A stretch of 64,000 nt of DNA, from assembly GCF_034347405.1 (NCBI RefSeq), contig NZ_CP133778.1, positions 930,001 through 994,000 of the forward strand, given 5' to 3'. Below are positions 45,345 to 54,057 of the stretch, in pieces. A program made the position numbers and the translations under genes. Below the pieces are notes generated by a model. The model was not told where the DNA came from. It saw only the letters and a program-made list of their open reading frames with translations, and ran no database searches. Numbering within the stretch: the stretch's first letter is position 1; the number at the start of each line of letters is the position of its first letter. This stretch comes from Pseudomonas sp. CCC3.1 (GTDB lineage Bacteria > Pseudomonadota > Gammaproteobacteria > Pseudomonadales > Pseudomonadaceae).

Positions 45345-45996
45345 GTACAAGCTGCTGATTTTTGACTGGGATGGCACATTGGCTGATTCCGTTGGTCGGA
45401 TTGTTACCTCGATGCAAGTGGCAGCGCAGCGCTCGGGACGCCCTGAGCGTGATGAAGAGTCGGTCAGGGGGATTATTGGCTTGGGCTTGCCTGAAGCCAT
45501 ACTGACGCTTTATCCCGATATGGCCGAGGCTGAGGTAATTGCGTTTCGCCAGCACTATGCCGATGTCTATATCGCGATGGACGCCGAGCCTTCACCGCTG
45601 TTTCCTGGTGTGGTGGATTCGCTTGAGGCTTTGCGTGCCGATGGCTATCACCTGGCGGTTGCGACGGGCAAGGCGCGCCGCGGGCTTGATCGTGTGCTCA
45701 AGTCGCATGGTTGGGAGCGGTTCTTTGATGTCACGCGGGCGGCGGACGAAACCGCCAGCAAGCCTGATCCCTTGATGCTGAATCAGATTCTGGCGCATTG
45801 CGGCGTGTCGCCCCGGCAAGCCTTGATGGTGGGCGATGCCTCCTTTGATTTGCTGATGGCGCGCAATGCAGGCATCGATTCTGTAGCCGTGAGCTATGGT
45901 GCTCAATCAATAGAGCGTTTGCTCACGTTTGAACCGCGATTGGCGATTGATAGTTTTCCTGAGTTGCGTGCCTGGCTGGGTCGGCAGGGTAATTAA
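45334..45996 (+). CDS. HAD-family hydrolase (phosphoglycolate phosphatase-like)
   Basis: 220 residues from GTG 45334, inside the end of rluC. HAD motifs: FDWDGTLADS (nucleophile Asp), VATGK, and GDASFDLLMARNAG. An alpha-helical cap lies at about residues 18-85. Member of the Gph-like branch; substrate not known. Translationally coupled to rluC. Confidence 0.93.
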   Translation: MLSEYKLLIFDWDGTLADSVGRIVTSMQVAAQRSGRPERDEESVRGIIGLGLPEAILTLYPDMAEAEVIAFRQHYADVYIAMDAEPSPLFPGVVDSLEALRADGYHLAVATGKARRGLDRVLKSHGWERFFDVTRAADETASKPDPLMLNQILAHCGVSPRQALMVGDASFDLLMARNAGIDSVAVSYGAQSIERLLTFEPRLAIDSFPELRAWLGRQGN

Positions 45997-46016
45997 AGTC
46001 TTTGCAGGGGTAGAGC

Positions 46017-47006
46017 ATGGTTGATCAATGGAAGGCGCCTGCTGAGGGTGAGCCAACAGTGGGTGATGACAAAAGCTGGAAGTTATTGGAAAAAACCTTA
46101 TTGGCCGGTGTGCAAGAGCAGCGTCGTGCGCGTCGCTGGGGTATTTTTTTCAAGTCGCTGACGTTCTTGTATCTGATTGCGATATTGCTTGTGTTTACAC
46201 CGTTTCTGGATATTGAGCGCACTGCAACCAAGGGCGAGGGCTATACCGCGCTGATTGATGTGCGAGGCGTGATTGCTGATAAAGAAGCCGCCAGTGCTGA
46301 CAACCTGATCACCAGCCTGCGGGCTGCGTTTGAAGACCCTAAGGTCAAGGGTGTGGTGCTGCGCATCAACAGTCCGGGCGGCAGTCCGGTGCAGTCGGGC
46401 TATGTCTATGACGAGATTCGTCGTTTGCGTGGCTTGCACCCTGAGATCAAGGTCTATGCCGTGATTTCCGATCTAGGGGCTTCTGGCGCTTACTACATTG
46501 CCAGCGCGGCCGATCAGATTTACGCCGACAAGGCGAGTCTTGTGGGGTCGATTGGTGTGACGGCGGCCGGCTTCGGTTTTGTCGGTGCGATGGAAAAGCT
46601 GGGTGTTGAGCGCCGCGCCTACACCTCGGGTGAACACAAAGCCTTTCTTGATCCGTTTGAGCCTGAAAAGCCGGATGAGACCAGGTTCTGGCAGGGTGTG
46701 TTGAACACTACGCACGAACAGTTCATTGCCAGCGTCAAGCAGGGTCGCGGCGATCGTCTGAAAGACAAGGATCATCCGGAGTTGTTCTCGGGGCTGGTCT
46801 GGACCGGTCAGCAAGCGCTGCCGCTGGGCTTGATCGATGGTCTGGGCAGCGCCAGTTCGGTTGCGCGTGATGTGATCGGCGAAAAAGAGCTGGTTGACTT
46901 CACGGTGCAAGAATCGGCTTTCGACCGCTTTTCGAAAAAACTGGGCGCCAGCGTGGCTGAGCAGTTGGCCATGTGGATGGGGTTTCAGGGGCCGACACTG
47001 CGCTAA
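46017..47006 (+). CDS. sppA: Signal peptide peptidase SppA
   Basis: 329 residues, the short single-domain form. One membrane helix (about 43-64, FFKSLTFLYLIAILLVFTP), then the protease domain with INSPGGSP, the catalytic serine in LGASGAYYIAS (Ser156) and the lysine in GEHKAFLDPF (Lys208). Cleaves leftover signal peptides in the membrane. AGGGG lies before the ATG. Follows the HAD gene by 20 bases and is closed by a terminator. Confidence 0.95.
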   Translation: MVDQWKAPAEGEPTVGDDKSWKLLEKTLLAGVQEQRRARRWGIFFKSLTFLYLIAILLVFTPFLDIERTATKGEGYTALIDVRGVIADKEAASADNLITSLRAAFEDPKVKGVVLRINSPGGSPVQSGYVYDEIRRLRGLHPEIKVYAVISDLGASGAYYIASAADQIYADKASLVGSIGVTAAGFGFVGAMEKLGVERRAYTSGEHKAFLDPFEPEKPDETRFWQGVLNTTHEQFIASVKQGRGDRLKDKDHPELFSGLVWTGQQALPLGLIDGLGSASSVARDVIGEKELVDFTVQESAFDRFSKKLGASVAEQLAMWMGFQGPTLR

Positions 47007-47053
47007 TTGTGTGGTCATCAGTGTTAGGTTTCGATCGGCACTGTTCGCGTTTT

Positions 47054-47090
47054 AAAAAAACCGGCACTCATAATGGGTGCCGGTTTTTTT
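47054..47090 (+). terminator. Terminator of sppA
   Basis: AAAAAAACCGGCACTC pairs with GGGTGCCGGTTTTTTT across a short TAAT-containing loop (one G-T pair). Strong intrinsic terminator, also usable on the minus strand. Confidence 0.92.
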
Positions 47091-47134
47091 GTGCGTGCGA
47101 CGTTTTTTTTGTTGGAGGCAATCATTCGCAAGAG

Positions 47135-47152
47135 TGCGCAACAAATTGCGCA
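47135..47152. repeat. TGCGCAA inverted pair
   Basis: TGCGCAA-CAAA-TTGCGCA, a small dyad using the same half-site as the 44-bp palindrome that follows it. Confidence 0.7.
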
Positions 47153-47215
47153 TCTAAATGTGCTTTCAGGGTGTTTTTTATGGCTGCAGGCTTCGTGAAT
47201 AAAGGGCTGTAGAGG

Positions 47216-47259
47216 ATTGCGCAATAAGTTGCGCAGCGCTGCGCAACTTATTGCGCAAT
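47216..47259. repeat. Perfect 44-bp palindrome rich in TTGCGCAA
   Basis: Two 22-base halves around 47237/47238 are exactly complementary; each half starts ATTGCGCAATAAGTTGCGCA (right half inverted). It holds four TGCGCAA/TTGCGCA half-sites. No T-run follows (TTTTGCC only), so a terminator role is doubtful; an operator, a recombination site or a cruciform are alternatives. Lies in the AT-rich gap between the sppA terminator and the islet genes. Confidence 0.88.
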
Positions 47260-47408
47260 TTTGCCTGTTTTCCGCTCGATAGAGTCGCTGTTTTGACGGG
47301 TGTTTATTTCAACGTATTGATTCGTATCTATTTTTTAATTGTTGGCATGAGTGTTGATGTATATGGGGGTCTGTCAGGGCGAGCCCTGCACCTGCGAGAG
47401 CCCCATTA
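47260..47408. other. AT-rich gap upstream of the effector-like gene
   Basis: Probably contains the islet promoter; none is clear. A 20-codon frame (ATG 47347, MSVDVYGGLSGRALHL...) ends in TAATG so that its stop shares a base with the next start; it has no ribosome site of its own. Confidence 0.35.
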
Positions 47409-48503
47409 ATGTCGACTGTCTTCAGGCCCAAAAACCCCAACAACGTCAACCTCTCACGAGACGATGCGCGAAACAGCATGGGCAGGTTGCATGTTGGGTT
47501 GGGGGTTTTTACTTATGTTCTCGGCTTTCTTGCTGCTGCAGCTGGTTTTAACGTTTATCAAGGCCAGTGGGTTCAAGCTGTACGTAGCGGTAATCGAGGT
47601 GCTCAAAGCGGGGCCATGATAACGATGATTGCCTCGGGTGGTTTGGCGCTTACGAATGCTTATGGGTTTGGCAACACCTTACAAGCAGGTTTTCGGGTGC
47701 TCATGGCTACCAAGGGAGAGGCCCGTAAGGCGGCATGGGTGGCTTCGGGAACTCGTCTTGGTAGCGTTTTTTTTCGCTCCAGTTGGGCCGGCGGTTTATT
47801 TACGATGCAGGAGCTAGCGGGTGCCTGGCTTTACAACCGTTACAACACCAGCGCCCATGATCGTTGGTTGCAAAGCACCCCGTGGGGGCTTGATACAAGT
47901 AGGCGCGAAGATTTAACCCTGCAAGAGTTTCAGCATTACCTTGAGGTGCAACAGCAGGCGCCCTTTGTAGAGATCAAGCGCTCTGAGGACGAGTCGTTTT
48001 GGCAAAGCATGTTGTCCAGCGCCAAAACGGGTGATATTTGCGTGATTCTTCCGGGGCTGACTGTGCCCGACTATCAAGTCACGCTGGAGGGGAGGGTCAG
48101 TCACGCTCTTAAGATCGGCGCTCAGCGAATCACTACGTTTCTTCGGGGGGATCGAGGTATTCCCGTTGAGCAACGGGAAGTGGTAACAGAGCAGGTGCAA
48201 GCAGGTTTGTATCGTGTGGCGAGCAAACCAGAGAAAGAAGAGAAGGGGCCGGCGCCCTTGTTGTTGAAGCTCACTTATCCGCGTAACCCTGAGCCTGTGT
48301 TCGGCAAAGTGTTTGAAGAGTTATTGATTGAGCTTGAGCTCCAGTCATTGGATGACAAGGGGCAACTGGATCGGCGTAATTACCGTATCCGTTTTAACCC
48401 GACTAAAGGCGGGCGATTCCTATCAGCGAATCAGCATTTCGAAGTAAATGGTGAGATGTCTTTGCTGGTGGTCGATGTCATGGCATTGGAGTTATCTCAA
48501 TGA
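47409..48503 (+). CDS. Orphan T6SS-effector C-terminal-like membrane protein
   Basis: 364 residues. Three or four hydrophobic segments in the first 150 residues (about 28-50, 66-90, 115-140), including GVFTYVLGFLAAAAGF and MITMIASGGLALTNAYGFG, then a soluble beta-rich domain. The arrangement, with LYNRYNTSAHDRWLQSTPWG after the membrane part, resembles the C-terminal module of BTH_I2691-type T6SS effectors, but the N-terminal MIX/effector part is absent. The start may be translationally coupled (TAATG). T-rich codon use sets it apart from sppA and maf. Family assignment is from memory, so toxin function is uncertain. Confidence 0.68.
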   Translation: MSTVFRPKNPNNVNLSRDDARNSMGRLHVGLGVFTYVLGFLAAAAGFNVYQGQWVQAVRSGNRGAQSGAMITMIASGGLALTNAYGFGNTLQAGFRVLMATKGEARKAAWVASGTRLGSVFFRSSWAGGLFTMQELAGAWLYNRYNTSAHDRWLQSTPWGLDTSRREDLTLQEFQHYLEVQQQAPFVEIKRSEDESFWQSMLSSAKTGDICVILPGLTVPDYQVTLEGRVSHALKIGAQRITTFLRGDRGIPVEQREVVTEQVQAGLYRVASKPEKEEKGPAPLLLKLTYPRNPEPVFGKVFEELLIELELQSLDDKGQLDRRNYRIRFNPTKGGRFLSANQHFEVNGEMSLLVVDVMALELSQ

Positions 48504-49606
48504 CCAATGCTCACGCGATATCGCCTCAGCAGTCGGTGAGTGGAGCGCAAAAAAAAGCTGGCGACATTGAGTTTTTCCCTTTCGGTCGTCAGACCTATTT
48601 GGCCCCCTTGCCGTTGCCCACAGAAGCTGAGCCTCATTGTCCATATATCAGTGATTACAACGACACATACTTAGATTTTGGGGGCGGTGAGCCGAACGTT
48701 TTTTCGTATCAAGTCAGTTTAGGCGGGCCATTTAGCTGTGCGTGTCTAATCGCTTTCGTATTTCCACTTTTGACTGGGTTATTGGCGGCGTCTTTAGGGT
48801 TTGGTGTTGAGGACGTTATGGATTCCATTGAGGGGTCGTTTTCAATTTTTTGGAAGTGGGCTCTGTTTGGGGGGGGTGGAGCTTTAGCTATGGCGTTTTG
48901 TATCTGGCTTTACCACCACAAACTCTTCACCACCGTCATCCCCACCCGTTTCAACCGCCAGCGCCGCGAAGTCTGCTTCATGCCCGACGGCGCCACTGAA
49001 CCTCTATTCGTCCCATGGGAATCCCTGTCTGCCTGGATCGTTCAAGGCCAGAGCGCGAGCCAATACGGCGTCACTCGCCACTACGGAATGGGCATGGGGT
49101 TTGAGCATGAGGGCGAGTTGGTTCGTGTCGAATTCCAATGCGGCGCCTTGCAACTGGCAATCGCCAATTGGGAGGCGGTTCGCGGTTACATGGAGTACGA
49201 ACTCAACGACCTGCAAGCCATTCAAGACCCGCTGGAGCTGCATGAACCCGGCGACCCGTCCCACGAAGGCTTGCACACCTTCCGCAATGCCCGCGCCAGT
49301 TTGCATCGGCGTATTCGAGAAAAAGAGGCAGGATGGATCTATGGCTTTTTTTGGTACGTCTACCACGTGATGACGTTGTGGACCTTACCCAATCACTTGG
49401 TCGAGTGGGAGATAAAACGCATCGCCAAAGTCGGCCGCCGAGCGCTGCCGCAGTCGATGCGCGAGTGGTCCGAACCCTTGCCGCCTGAGCAGTGGGTCAA
49501 GCCCAGCGCCGATTTGCTGCGTTTGAGCGCCAGGGTTAAAGCTCTGATCAAACGCTCACCACGCAAGCCGATTGCTGAAGTGTTTGCCAAGGTGTGGCGC
49601 CAGTGA
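48500..49606 (+). CDS. DUF6708-type membrane protein, partner of the effector-like gene
   Basis: 368 residues, overlapping the previous gene by four bases (ATGA), so the two are co-translated. Two membrane helices (about 76-97 and 114-136), then a soluble domain beginning IPTRFNRQRREVCFMPDG, typical of DUF6708 proteins that accompany T6SS effectors and may act as immunity or accessory proteins. Base composition changes sharply near 48910: the first third is T/G-rich with rare codons, the rest is C-rich and Pseudomonas-like, suggesting a mosaic gene. Not found between sppA and maf in P. aeruginosa as I recall. Confidence 0.72.
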   Translation: MTNAHAISPQQSVSGAQKKAGDIEFFPFGRQTYLAPLPLPTEAEPHCPYISDYNDTYLDFGGGEPNVFSYQVSLGGPFSCACLIAFVFPLLTGLLAASLGFGVEDVMDSIEGSFSIFWKWALFGGGGALAMAFCIWLYHHKLFTTVIPTRFNRQRREVCFMPDGATEPLFVPWESLSAWIVQGQSASQYGVTRHYGMGMGFEHEGELVRVEFQCGALQLAIANWEAVRGYMEYELNDLQAIQDPLELHEPGDPSHEGLHTFRNARASLHRRIREKEAGWIYGFFWYVYHVMTLWTLPNHLVEWEIKRIAKVGRRALPQSMREWSEPLPPEQWVKPSADLLRLSARVKALIKRSPRKPIAEVFAKVWRQ

Positions 49607-49612
49607 TGCGGA

Positions 49613-50191
49613 TCACGGAATATCAACCCCTTGCGCAAGCAGCATGTCGATCAGGCGTATAAGCGGCAAACCCACCAGGCTGGTGGCGTCATCGCCTTCG
49701 GTGCGCTGGAACAGGCGCACGCCCAAACCTTCTGCTTTAAAGCTGCCAGCGCAGTCGTAGGGCTCTTCAGCGTGCAGGTAGCGTTCGATCTGCTCTGAAG
49801 TGAGTGCGCGCATGTGTACGGTGAAAGGCACGCAGTCAGTCTGGCAGTGGCCGGTCTGACTGTTGAGCAGGGTCAGGCCGGTGAGGAAGGTCACGCTGGC
49901 GCCGCTGGCGTTAAGCAACTGCTGGCGGGCTTTGTCGAAAGTGTGGGGCTTGCCGATGATCTGTTCGTTGAGTACCGCGACTTGGTCGGAGCCGATGATC
50001 AGGTGTGCGGGATGGCTGGCAGCCAGTGCCTGGGCTTTTTCCAGGGACAGGCGCTTGACCAGCTCAAGGGCGGACTCGCCAGGGCGGTGGCTCTCGTCGA
50101 TGTCGGGCGAGCTGCAACTGAAAGGCAGTCGCAGGCGCGACAGCAAATCGCGGCGATAAACCGAGCTTGAAGCGAGTAATAGAGGTAGCAT
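49613..50191 (-). CDS. Maf-family nucleoside triphosphate pyrophosphatase (YceF-like)
   Basis: 192 residues from ATG 50191; the open frame extends upstream but this start gives the family N-terminus MLPLLLASSSVYRRDLL. Ser-rich loop, PDIDES and GSDQVAVL with the catalytic aspartate. YceF-type Maf proteins hydrolyse m7GTP and related modified nucleotides. Divergent from yceD, converging with the DUF6708 gene with a six-base gap. Confidence 0.93.
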   Translation of the reverse strand: MLPLLLASSSVYRRDLLSRLRLPFSCSSPDIDESHRPGESALELVKRLSLEKAQALAASHPAHLIIGSDQVAVLNEQIIGKPHTFDKARQQLLNASGASVTFLTGLTLLNSQTGHCQTDCVPFTVHMRALTSEQIERYLHAEEPYDCAGSFKAEGLGVRLFQRTEGDDATSLVGLPLIRLIDMLLAQGVDIP

Positions 50192-50296
50192 GCGCGACTC
50201 CTGTAGGCGGCCGGGAATTCTAGCGAGAGTATCGGTTGTCGCACAGGCACAATTTCCTTTGACACGTGAGGGGGTCGTCCCTAGAATGCTGCGCCT

Positions 50297-50824
50297 ATGT
50301 TGAATGACCCGATTCCACCTCACGTTGACCCGCGCAAATTAGCTGATCGTGGCACTACCCTTCAAGGTGAAGTGCTGCTGGCTGATTTGGAGAGACTCTG
50401 CGACCCGCTTTCCGACAATGTCGGTGTGGTCCAGGCTAAATTTGTTTTTGAGCGCGACGAGCGAAGATCTGTGGTAATACACAGCTCCATCGACGTCGAG
50501 GTCAAGATGGTTTGCCAGCGTTGTCTTGAGCTGGTCACCCTGCCGATCCACAGCGAGTGCAGTTATGCTGTGGTGAAAGAGGGTGCGAATACCCAGTCGT
50601 TACCGAAAGGTTATGACGTGCTGGAACTGGGCGAAGATCCTTTGGATCTGCAGTCACTGATCGAGGAGGAGCTTTTGCTCGCCTTGCCCATTGTGCCTGC
50701 TCATCATCCGGAAGAATGCCAGCAGCCGGCGGGTCTCGATGAGCCCGAACCAGGCGAGGACGAGGTAACGCGGTCCAACCCGTTCAGTGTATTGGCGCAG
50801 TTAAAGCGTGACCCAAACGTTTAG
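50297..50824 (+). CDS. yceD: YceD family protein (DUF177), 23S rRNA accumulation protein
   Basis: 175 residues. DUF177 core with VKMVCQRCLELVTLPIHSE and the acidic LGEDPLDLQSLIEEELLLALPIVP. Required for normal 23S rRNA levels in E. coli and plants. First gene of the yceD-rpmF-plsX-fab run; a promoter lies probably in the 105-base gap to maf. Confidence 0.94.
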   Translation: MLNDPIPPHVDPRKLADRGTTLQGEVLLADLERLCDPLSDNVGVVQAKFVFERDERRSVVIHSSIDVEVKMVCQRCLELVTLPIHSECSYAVVKEGANTQSLPKGYDVLELGEDPLDLQSLIEEELLLALPIVPAHHPEECQQPAGLDEPEPGEDEVTRSNPFSVLAQLKRDPNV

Positions 50825-50837
50825 GAGTTAATCAATT

Positions 50838-51020
50838 ATGGCTGTTCAGCAGAACAAAAAATCCCGCTCTGCCCGTGACATGCGTCGTTCGCACGATGCT
50901 CTTTCGGCTAGCACTCTGTCTGTAGAAAAAACCACCGGTGAAATTCACCTGCGTCACCACGTATCGCCAGAAGGCGTATATCGTGGTCGTAAAGTGATCG
51001 ACAAGGGCGCTGACGAGTAA
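50838..51020 (+). CDS. rpmF: 50S ribosomal protein L32
   Basis: 60 residues, very basic (MAVQQNKKSRSARDMRRSHD), lacking the zinc cysteines found in some L32 proteins. AGGAG precedes the ATG. Between yceD and plsX as in most gammaproteobacteria. Confidence 0.97.
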   Translation: MAVQQNKKSRSARDMRRSHDALSASTLSVEKTTGEIHLRHHVSPEGVYRGRKVIDKGADE

Positions 51021-51024
51021 TCAC

Positions 51025-52035
51025 TTGTCCGCTCAGGTCATCGCGATCGACGCAATGGGCGGGGACTTCGGTCCCCGCAGCATTGTTCAGGCCTGCATTG
51101 CTTGCCTTTCTGCTACACCCTCGCTGCATCTGACCCTTGTCGGTCAACCCTCCTTGCTTGAAGAATTGATCAGTGGCCATACGGCTGTGGATCGCTCGCG
51201 CCTGACCATAACCCCGGCCTCTGAAGTCATCTCCATGAGTGAGCGGCCTTCGCACGCCTTGCGTGGCAAGCCGGATTCCTCGATGCGGGTGGCGCTAGAG
51301 CTGTTGCGTGACGGCAAGGTCCAGGCGTGTGTGAGTTCCGGCAATACCGGTGCGTTGATGGCATTGTCGCGGCATGTGCTTAAAACCTTGCCGGGCATTG
51401 ATCGTCCGGCGATGGTGGCCGCAGTTCCAACGCAGACCGGCTATTGTCAGGTGCTGGATTTGGGCGCCAATGTCGATTGCACGGCTGAACAGCTGTTTCA
51501 GTTTGCAGTCATGGGGTCGGTGGCTGCACAGGCGCTGGGTGTTCTTCGTCCTCGGGTCGCCTTGCTCAATATCGGCACCGAAGACGTCAAGGGTAATCAG
51601 CAGGTCAAGGAGGCGGCTGCTTTGTTGCAGGCTGCGTCCGGGCTGCATTACATCGGCTTTGTCGAGGGTGATGGGGTTTATCGGGGTGAGGCGGATGTCG
51701 TAGTGTGCGACGGATTTGTCGGCAATATCTTGCTCAAATCCAGCGAAGGCCTGGCGACGATGATTTCGAGTCGTCTCGAAGCGGTGTTCAAGCGCACGCT
51801 GTTCAGTCGATTGGTTGGTGCGCTGGCGTTGCCGCTGATGCGTCGTCTACAAGCTGATCTGGCGCCCGCGCGGCACAACGGGGCAAGCTTTTTAGGGCTG
51901 CAAGGCATTGTGATCAAGAGTCACGGTTCGGCAGGTGCTCAGGGCTTTCAAAGTGCGATAGAGCGCGCACTGATTGAAATCCATGAAGACCTGCCAAAGC
52001 GGCTGCATGGACGCCTTGAAGGGTTGTTAACGTAG
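51025..52035 (+). CDS. plsX: Phosphate acyltransferase PlsX
   Basis: 336 residues from TTG 51025, four bases after rpmF; the resulting N-terminus MSAQVIAIDAMGGDFGPRSI fits the family. Also GNTGALMALS, PLSX-type GANVDCTAEQL and the C-terminal GASFLGLQGIVIKSHG. Makes acyl-phosphate from acyl-ACP for phospholipid synthesis. No ribosome site is clear, so translation is probably coupled to rpmF. Confidence 0.95.
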   Translation: MSAQVIAIDAMGGDFGPRSIVQACIACLSATPSLHLTLVGQPSLLEELISGHTAVDRSRLTITPASEVISMSERPSHALRGKPDSSMRVALELLRDGKVQACVSSGNTGALMALSRHVLKTLPGIDRPAMVAAVPTQTGYCQVLDLGANVDCTAEQLFQFAVMGSVAAQALGVLRPRVALLNIGTEDVKGNQQVKEAAALLQAASGLHYIGFVEGDGVYRGEADVVVCDGFVGNILLKSSEGLATMISSRLEAVFKRTLFSRLVGALALPLMRRLQADLAPARHNGASFLGLQGIVIKSHGSAGAQGFQSAIERALIEIHEDLPKRLHGRLEGLLT

Positions 52036-52161
52036 GCGTTTTGTTGGGCGAGTGCTTAAATGTGACCGCTCAGTCAAATCTGCCATCCAACTGTCAGTTT
52101 CTTGCGTCCGCCAGTGCGCGACGTCAATTCACCGACGACAAGATCATTAGGGGCTTGTTAC

Positions 52162-53100
52162 ATGTCTACATCCCTCGCATTCGTCTTTCCAGGGCAAGGT
52201 TCGCAGTCCCTCGGCATGCTGGCCGAGTTGGGCGCGGAACATCCGCTGGTCCTGGAAACATTTAAAGAAGCATCTGACGCTTTAGGGTACGACCTGTGGG
52301 CATTGACCCAGAACGGTCCTGCTGAACAGCTCAACCAAACCGATATTACTCAGCCGGCCATTCTGACCGCCTCGATTGCCTTGTGGCGTCTGTGGCTGGC
52401 TGAAGGTGGCAAGCGTCCTGACTTCGTTGCGGGCCATAGCTTGGGCGAATACAGCGCGCTGGTTGCGGCTGGCTGCCTGGGTCTGGCAGATGCCGTGAAG
52501 CTGGTTGAGCGCCGTGGCCGTTTGATGCAAGAAGCCGTTCCGGCTGGGCAGGGCGCCATGGCTGCGATTCTGGGCCTGGATGATGCTGTTGTTATTGATG
52601 CGTGTGCTGAAGCGGCGCAGGGCGAAGTGGTCAGCGCCGTGAACTTCAACTCGCCAGGCCAGGTTGTCATCGCCGGTGCCAAGGCCGCTGTTGAGCGCGC
52701 CATGGAAAACTGCAAGGTGCGCGGCGCCAAGCGTGCCTTGCCGTTGCCGGTGAGCGTGCCGTCGCACTGCGAGCTGATGCGCCCTGCGGCTGAGCGTTTT
52801 GCCGAGTCCATCGAAGCGATTGACTGGCAGGCGCCGCAAATCCCGCTGGTGCAAAACGTCAGCGCTGGCGTTGCCGCCGATCTGATCACCCTCAAGCGCG
52901 ATCTGCTTGAACAGCTGTATAAGCCGGTGCGTTGGGTTGAGTCGGTTCAGTACCTGGCGACCAATGGTCCGGTTGAGTTGGTTGAGTGCGGTCCGGGTAA
53001 AGTCCTGGTTGGCATCAGCAAGCGTTGCGCTGATGGCGTCACGACGCACAATTTGAATACCCCAGATGCCTTCGCTGCCGCTCGCGCGGCGCTGGCCTGA
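52162..53100 (+). CDS. fabD: Malonyl-CoA:ACP transacylase
   Basis: 312 residues from ATG 52162 (AGGGG eight bases upstream). FVFPGQGSQ at the start and the active-site serine in GHSLGEYSA (Ser93). Loads malonyl onto ACP. fabH is not found between plsX and fabD, as is normal for Pseudomonas. Confidence 0.96.
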   Translation: MSTSLAFVFPGQGSQSLGMLAELGAEHPLVLETFKEASDALGYDLWALTQNGPAEQLNQTDITQPAILTASIALWRLWLAEGGKRPDFVAGHSLGEYSALVAAGCLGLADAVKLVERRGRLMQEAVPAGQGAMAAILGLDDAVVIDACAEAAQGEVVSAVNFNSPGQVVIAGAKAAVERAMENCKVRGAKRALPLPVSVPSHCELMRPAAERFAESIEAIDWQAPQIPLVQNVSAGVAADLITLKRDLLEQLYKPVRWVESVQYLATNGPVELVECGPGKVLVGISKRCADGVTTHNLNTPDAFAAARAALA

Positions 53101-53122
53101 ATCTGAATTAGGAGAAGCCTGC

Positions 53123-53866
53123 ATGAGCTTGCAAGGTAAAGTTGCACTGGTAACGGGCGCTAGCCGTGGTATTGGCCAGGCTATCGCGTTGGAGTTGGGT
53201 CGTCAGGGCGCCGTGGTTATCGGCACCGCGACTTCGGCCTCCGGTGCCGAGCGTATTGCTGCCACCCTGAAAGAAAACGGTATTCAAGGCACTGGCATGG
53301 AACTCAATGTCACCCGCGATGAATCCGTTGCGGCGGTGTTGGCAAGCATCCAGGAGCAGTTCGGCGCGCCGGCCATCTTGGTCAATAATGCTGGCATCAC
53401 CCGCGATAACCTGATGATGCGCATGAAAGATGACGAGTGGCATGACGTTGTCGATACCAACTTGAACAGTCTGTTCCGTCTGTCCAAGGGCGTTTTGCGC
53501 GGCATGACCAAAGCCCGTTGGGGACGAATTATCAGTATTGGCTCTGTTGTGGGTGCCATGGGCAACGCAGGCCAAGTAAACTATGCCGCAGCCAAGGCCG
53601 GTCTTGAAGGTTTCAGCCGTGCACTGGCCCGTGAAGTGGGCTCGCGCTCAATCACTGTCAACGCGGTAGCACCTGGGTTCATCGACACCGATATGACCCG
53701 TGAGTTGCCAGAAGCACAGCGTGAAGCCTTGCAGGCGCAGATTCCGCTGGGCCGTTTGGGTCAGGCTCAAGAGATCGCAAGCGTGGTCGCTTTCTTGGCT
53801 TCAGACGGTGCAGCCTACGTGACTGGAGCTACAATTCCGGTCAACGGCGGGATGTACATGAGTTAA
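53123..53866 (+). CDS. fabG: 3-oxoacyl-ACP reductase
   Basis: 247 residues from ATG 53123 (GGAGA upstream). TGASRGIG cofactor loop, NNAG, and the Ser-Tyr-Lys centre in SIGSVVGAMGNAGQVNYAAAK. Reduces 3-oxoacyl-ACP with NADPH. Follows fabD by 22 bases. Confidence 0.97.
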   Translation: MSLQGKVALVTGASRGIGQAIALELGRQGAVVIGTATSASGAERIAATLKENGIQGTGMELNVTRDESVAAVLASIQEQFGAPAILVNNAGITRDNLMMRMKDDEWHDVVDTNLNSLFRLSKGVLRGMTKARWGRIISIGSVVGAMGNAGQVNYAAAKAGLEGFSRALAREVGSRSITVNAVAPGFIDTDMTRELPEAQREALQAQIPLGRLGQAQEIASVVAFLASDGAAYVTGATIPVNGGMYMS

Positions 53867-53969
53867 ATGTGACGGATTGCTTCAAAAAAATGTCATACGA
53901 GCTGTCTAAAATCCGTTATAAAGCTGCAATCTATTTATAGGTAGTCGGTTATTGATGGGTAAGTTCAAA

Positions 53970-53994
53970 GCTTTCAGTTGAAAAACTGAAAAGC
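53970..53994 (+). promoter_or_regulatory. Hairpin in the fabG-acpP gap
   Basis: GCTTTCAGTT pairs with AACTGAAAAGC (one bulge) around a GAAA tetraloop, with AT-rich sequence upstream. Likely part of the acpP leader; acpP often has its own promoter and this 191-base gap is long enough. Confidence 0.4.
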
Positions 53995-54057
53995 CTTTCG
54001 ATACACTTGCCCACTGGCCAGCTGCCTGAATTTGTCCATTAGGAGTGAAAACAAGGT

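Noticed and set aside
47351..47551. 66-codon frame overlapping the start of the effector-like gene
   Set aside because: Different frame, cysteine-rich nonsense product, no ribosome site.
51021..52035. Possible frameshift at plsX because no ATG is near
   Set aside because: TTG 51025 gives the expected N-terminus and full length; non-ATG start is enough.
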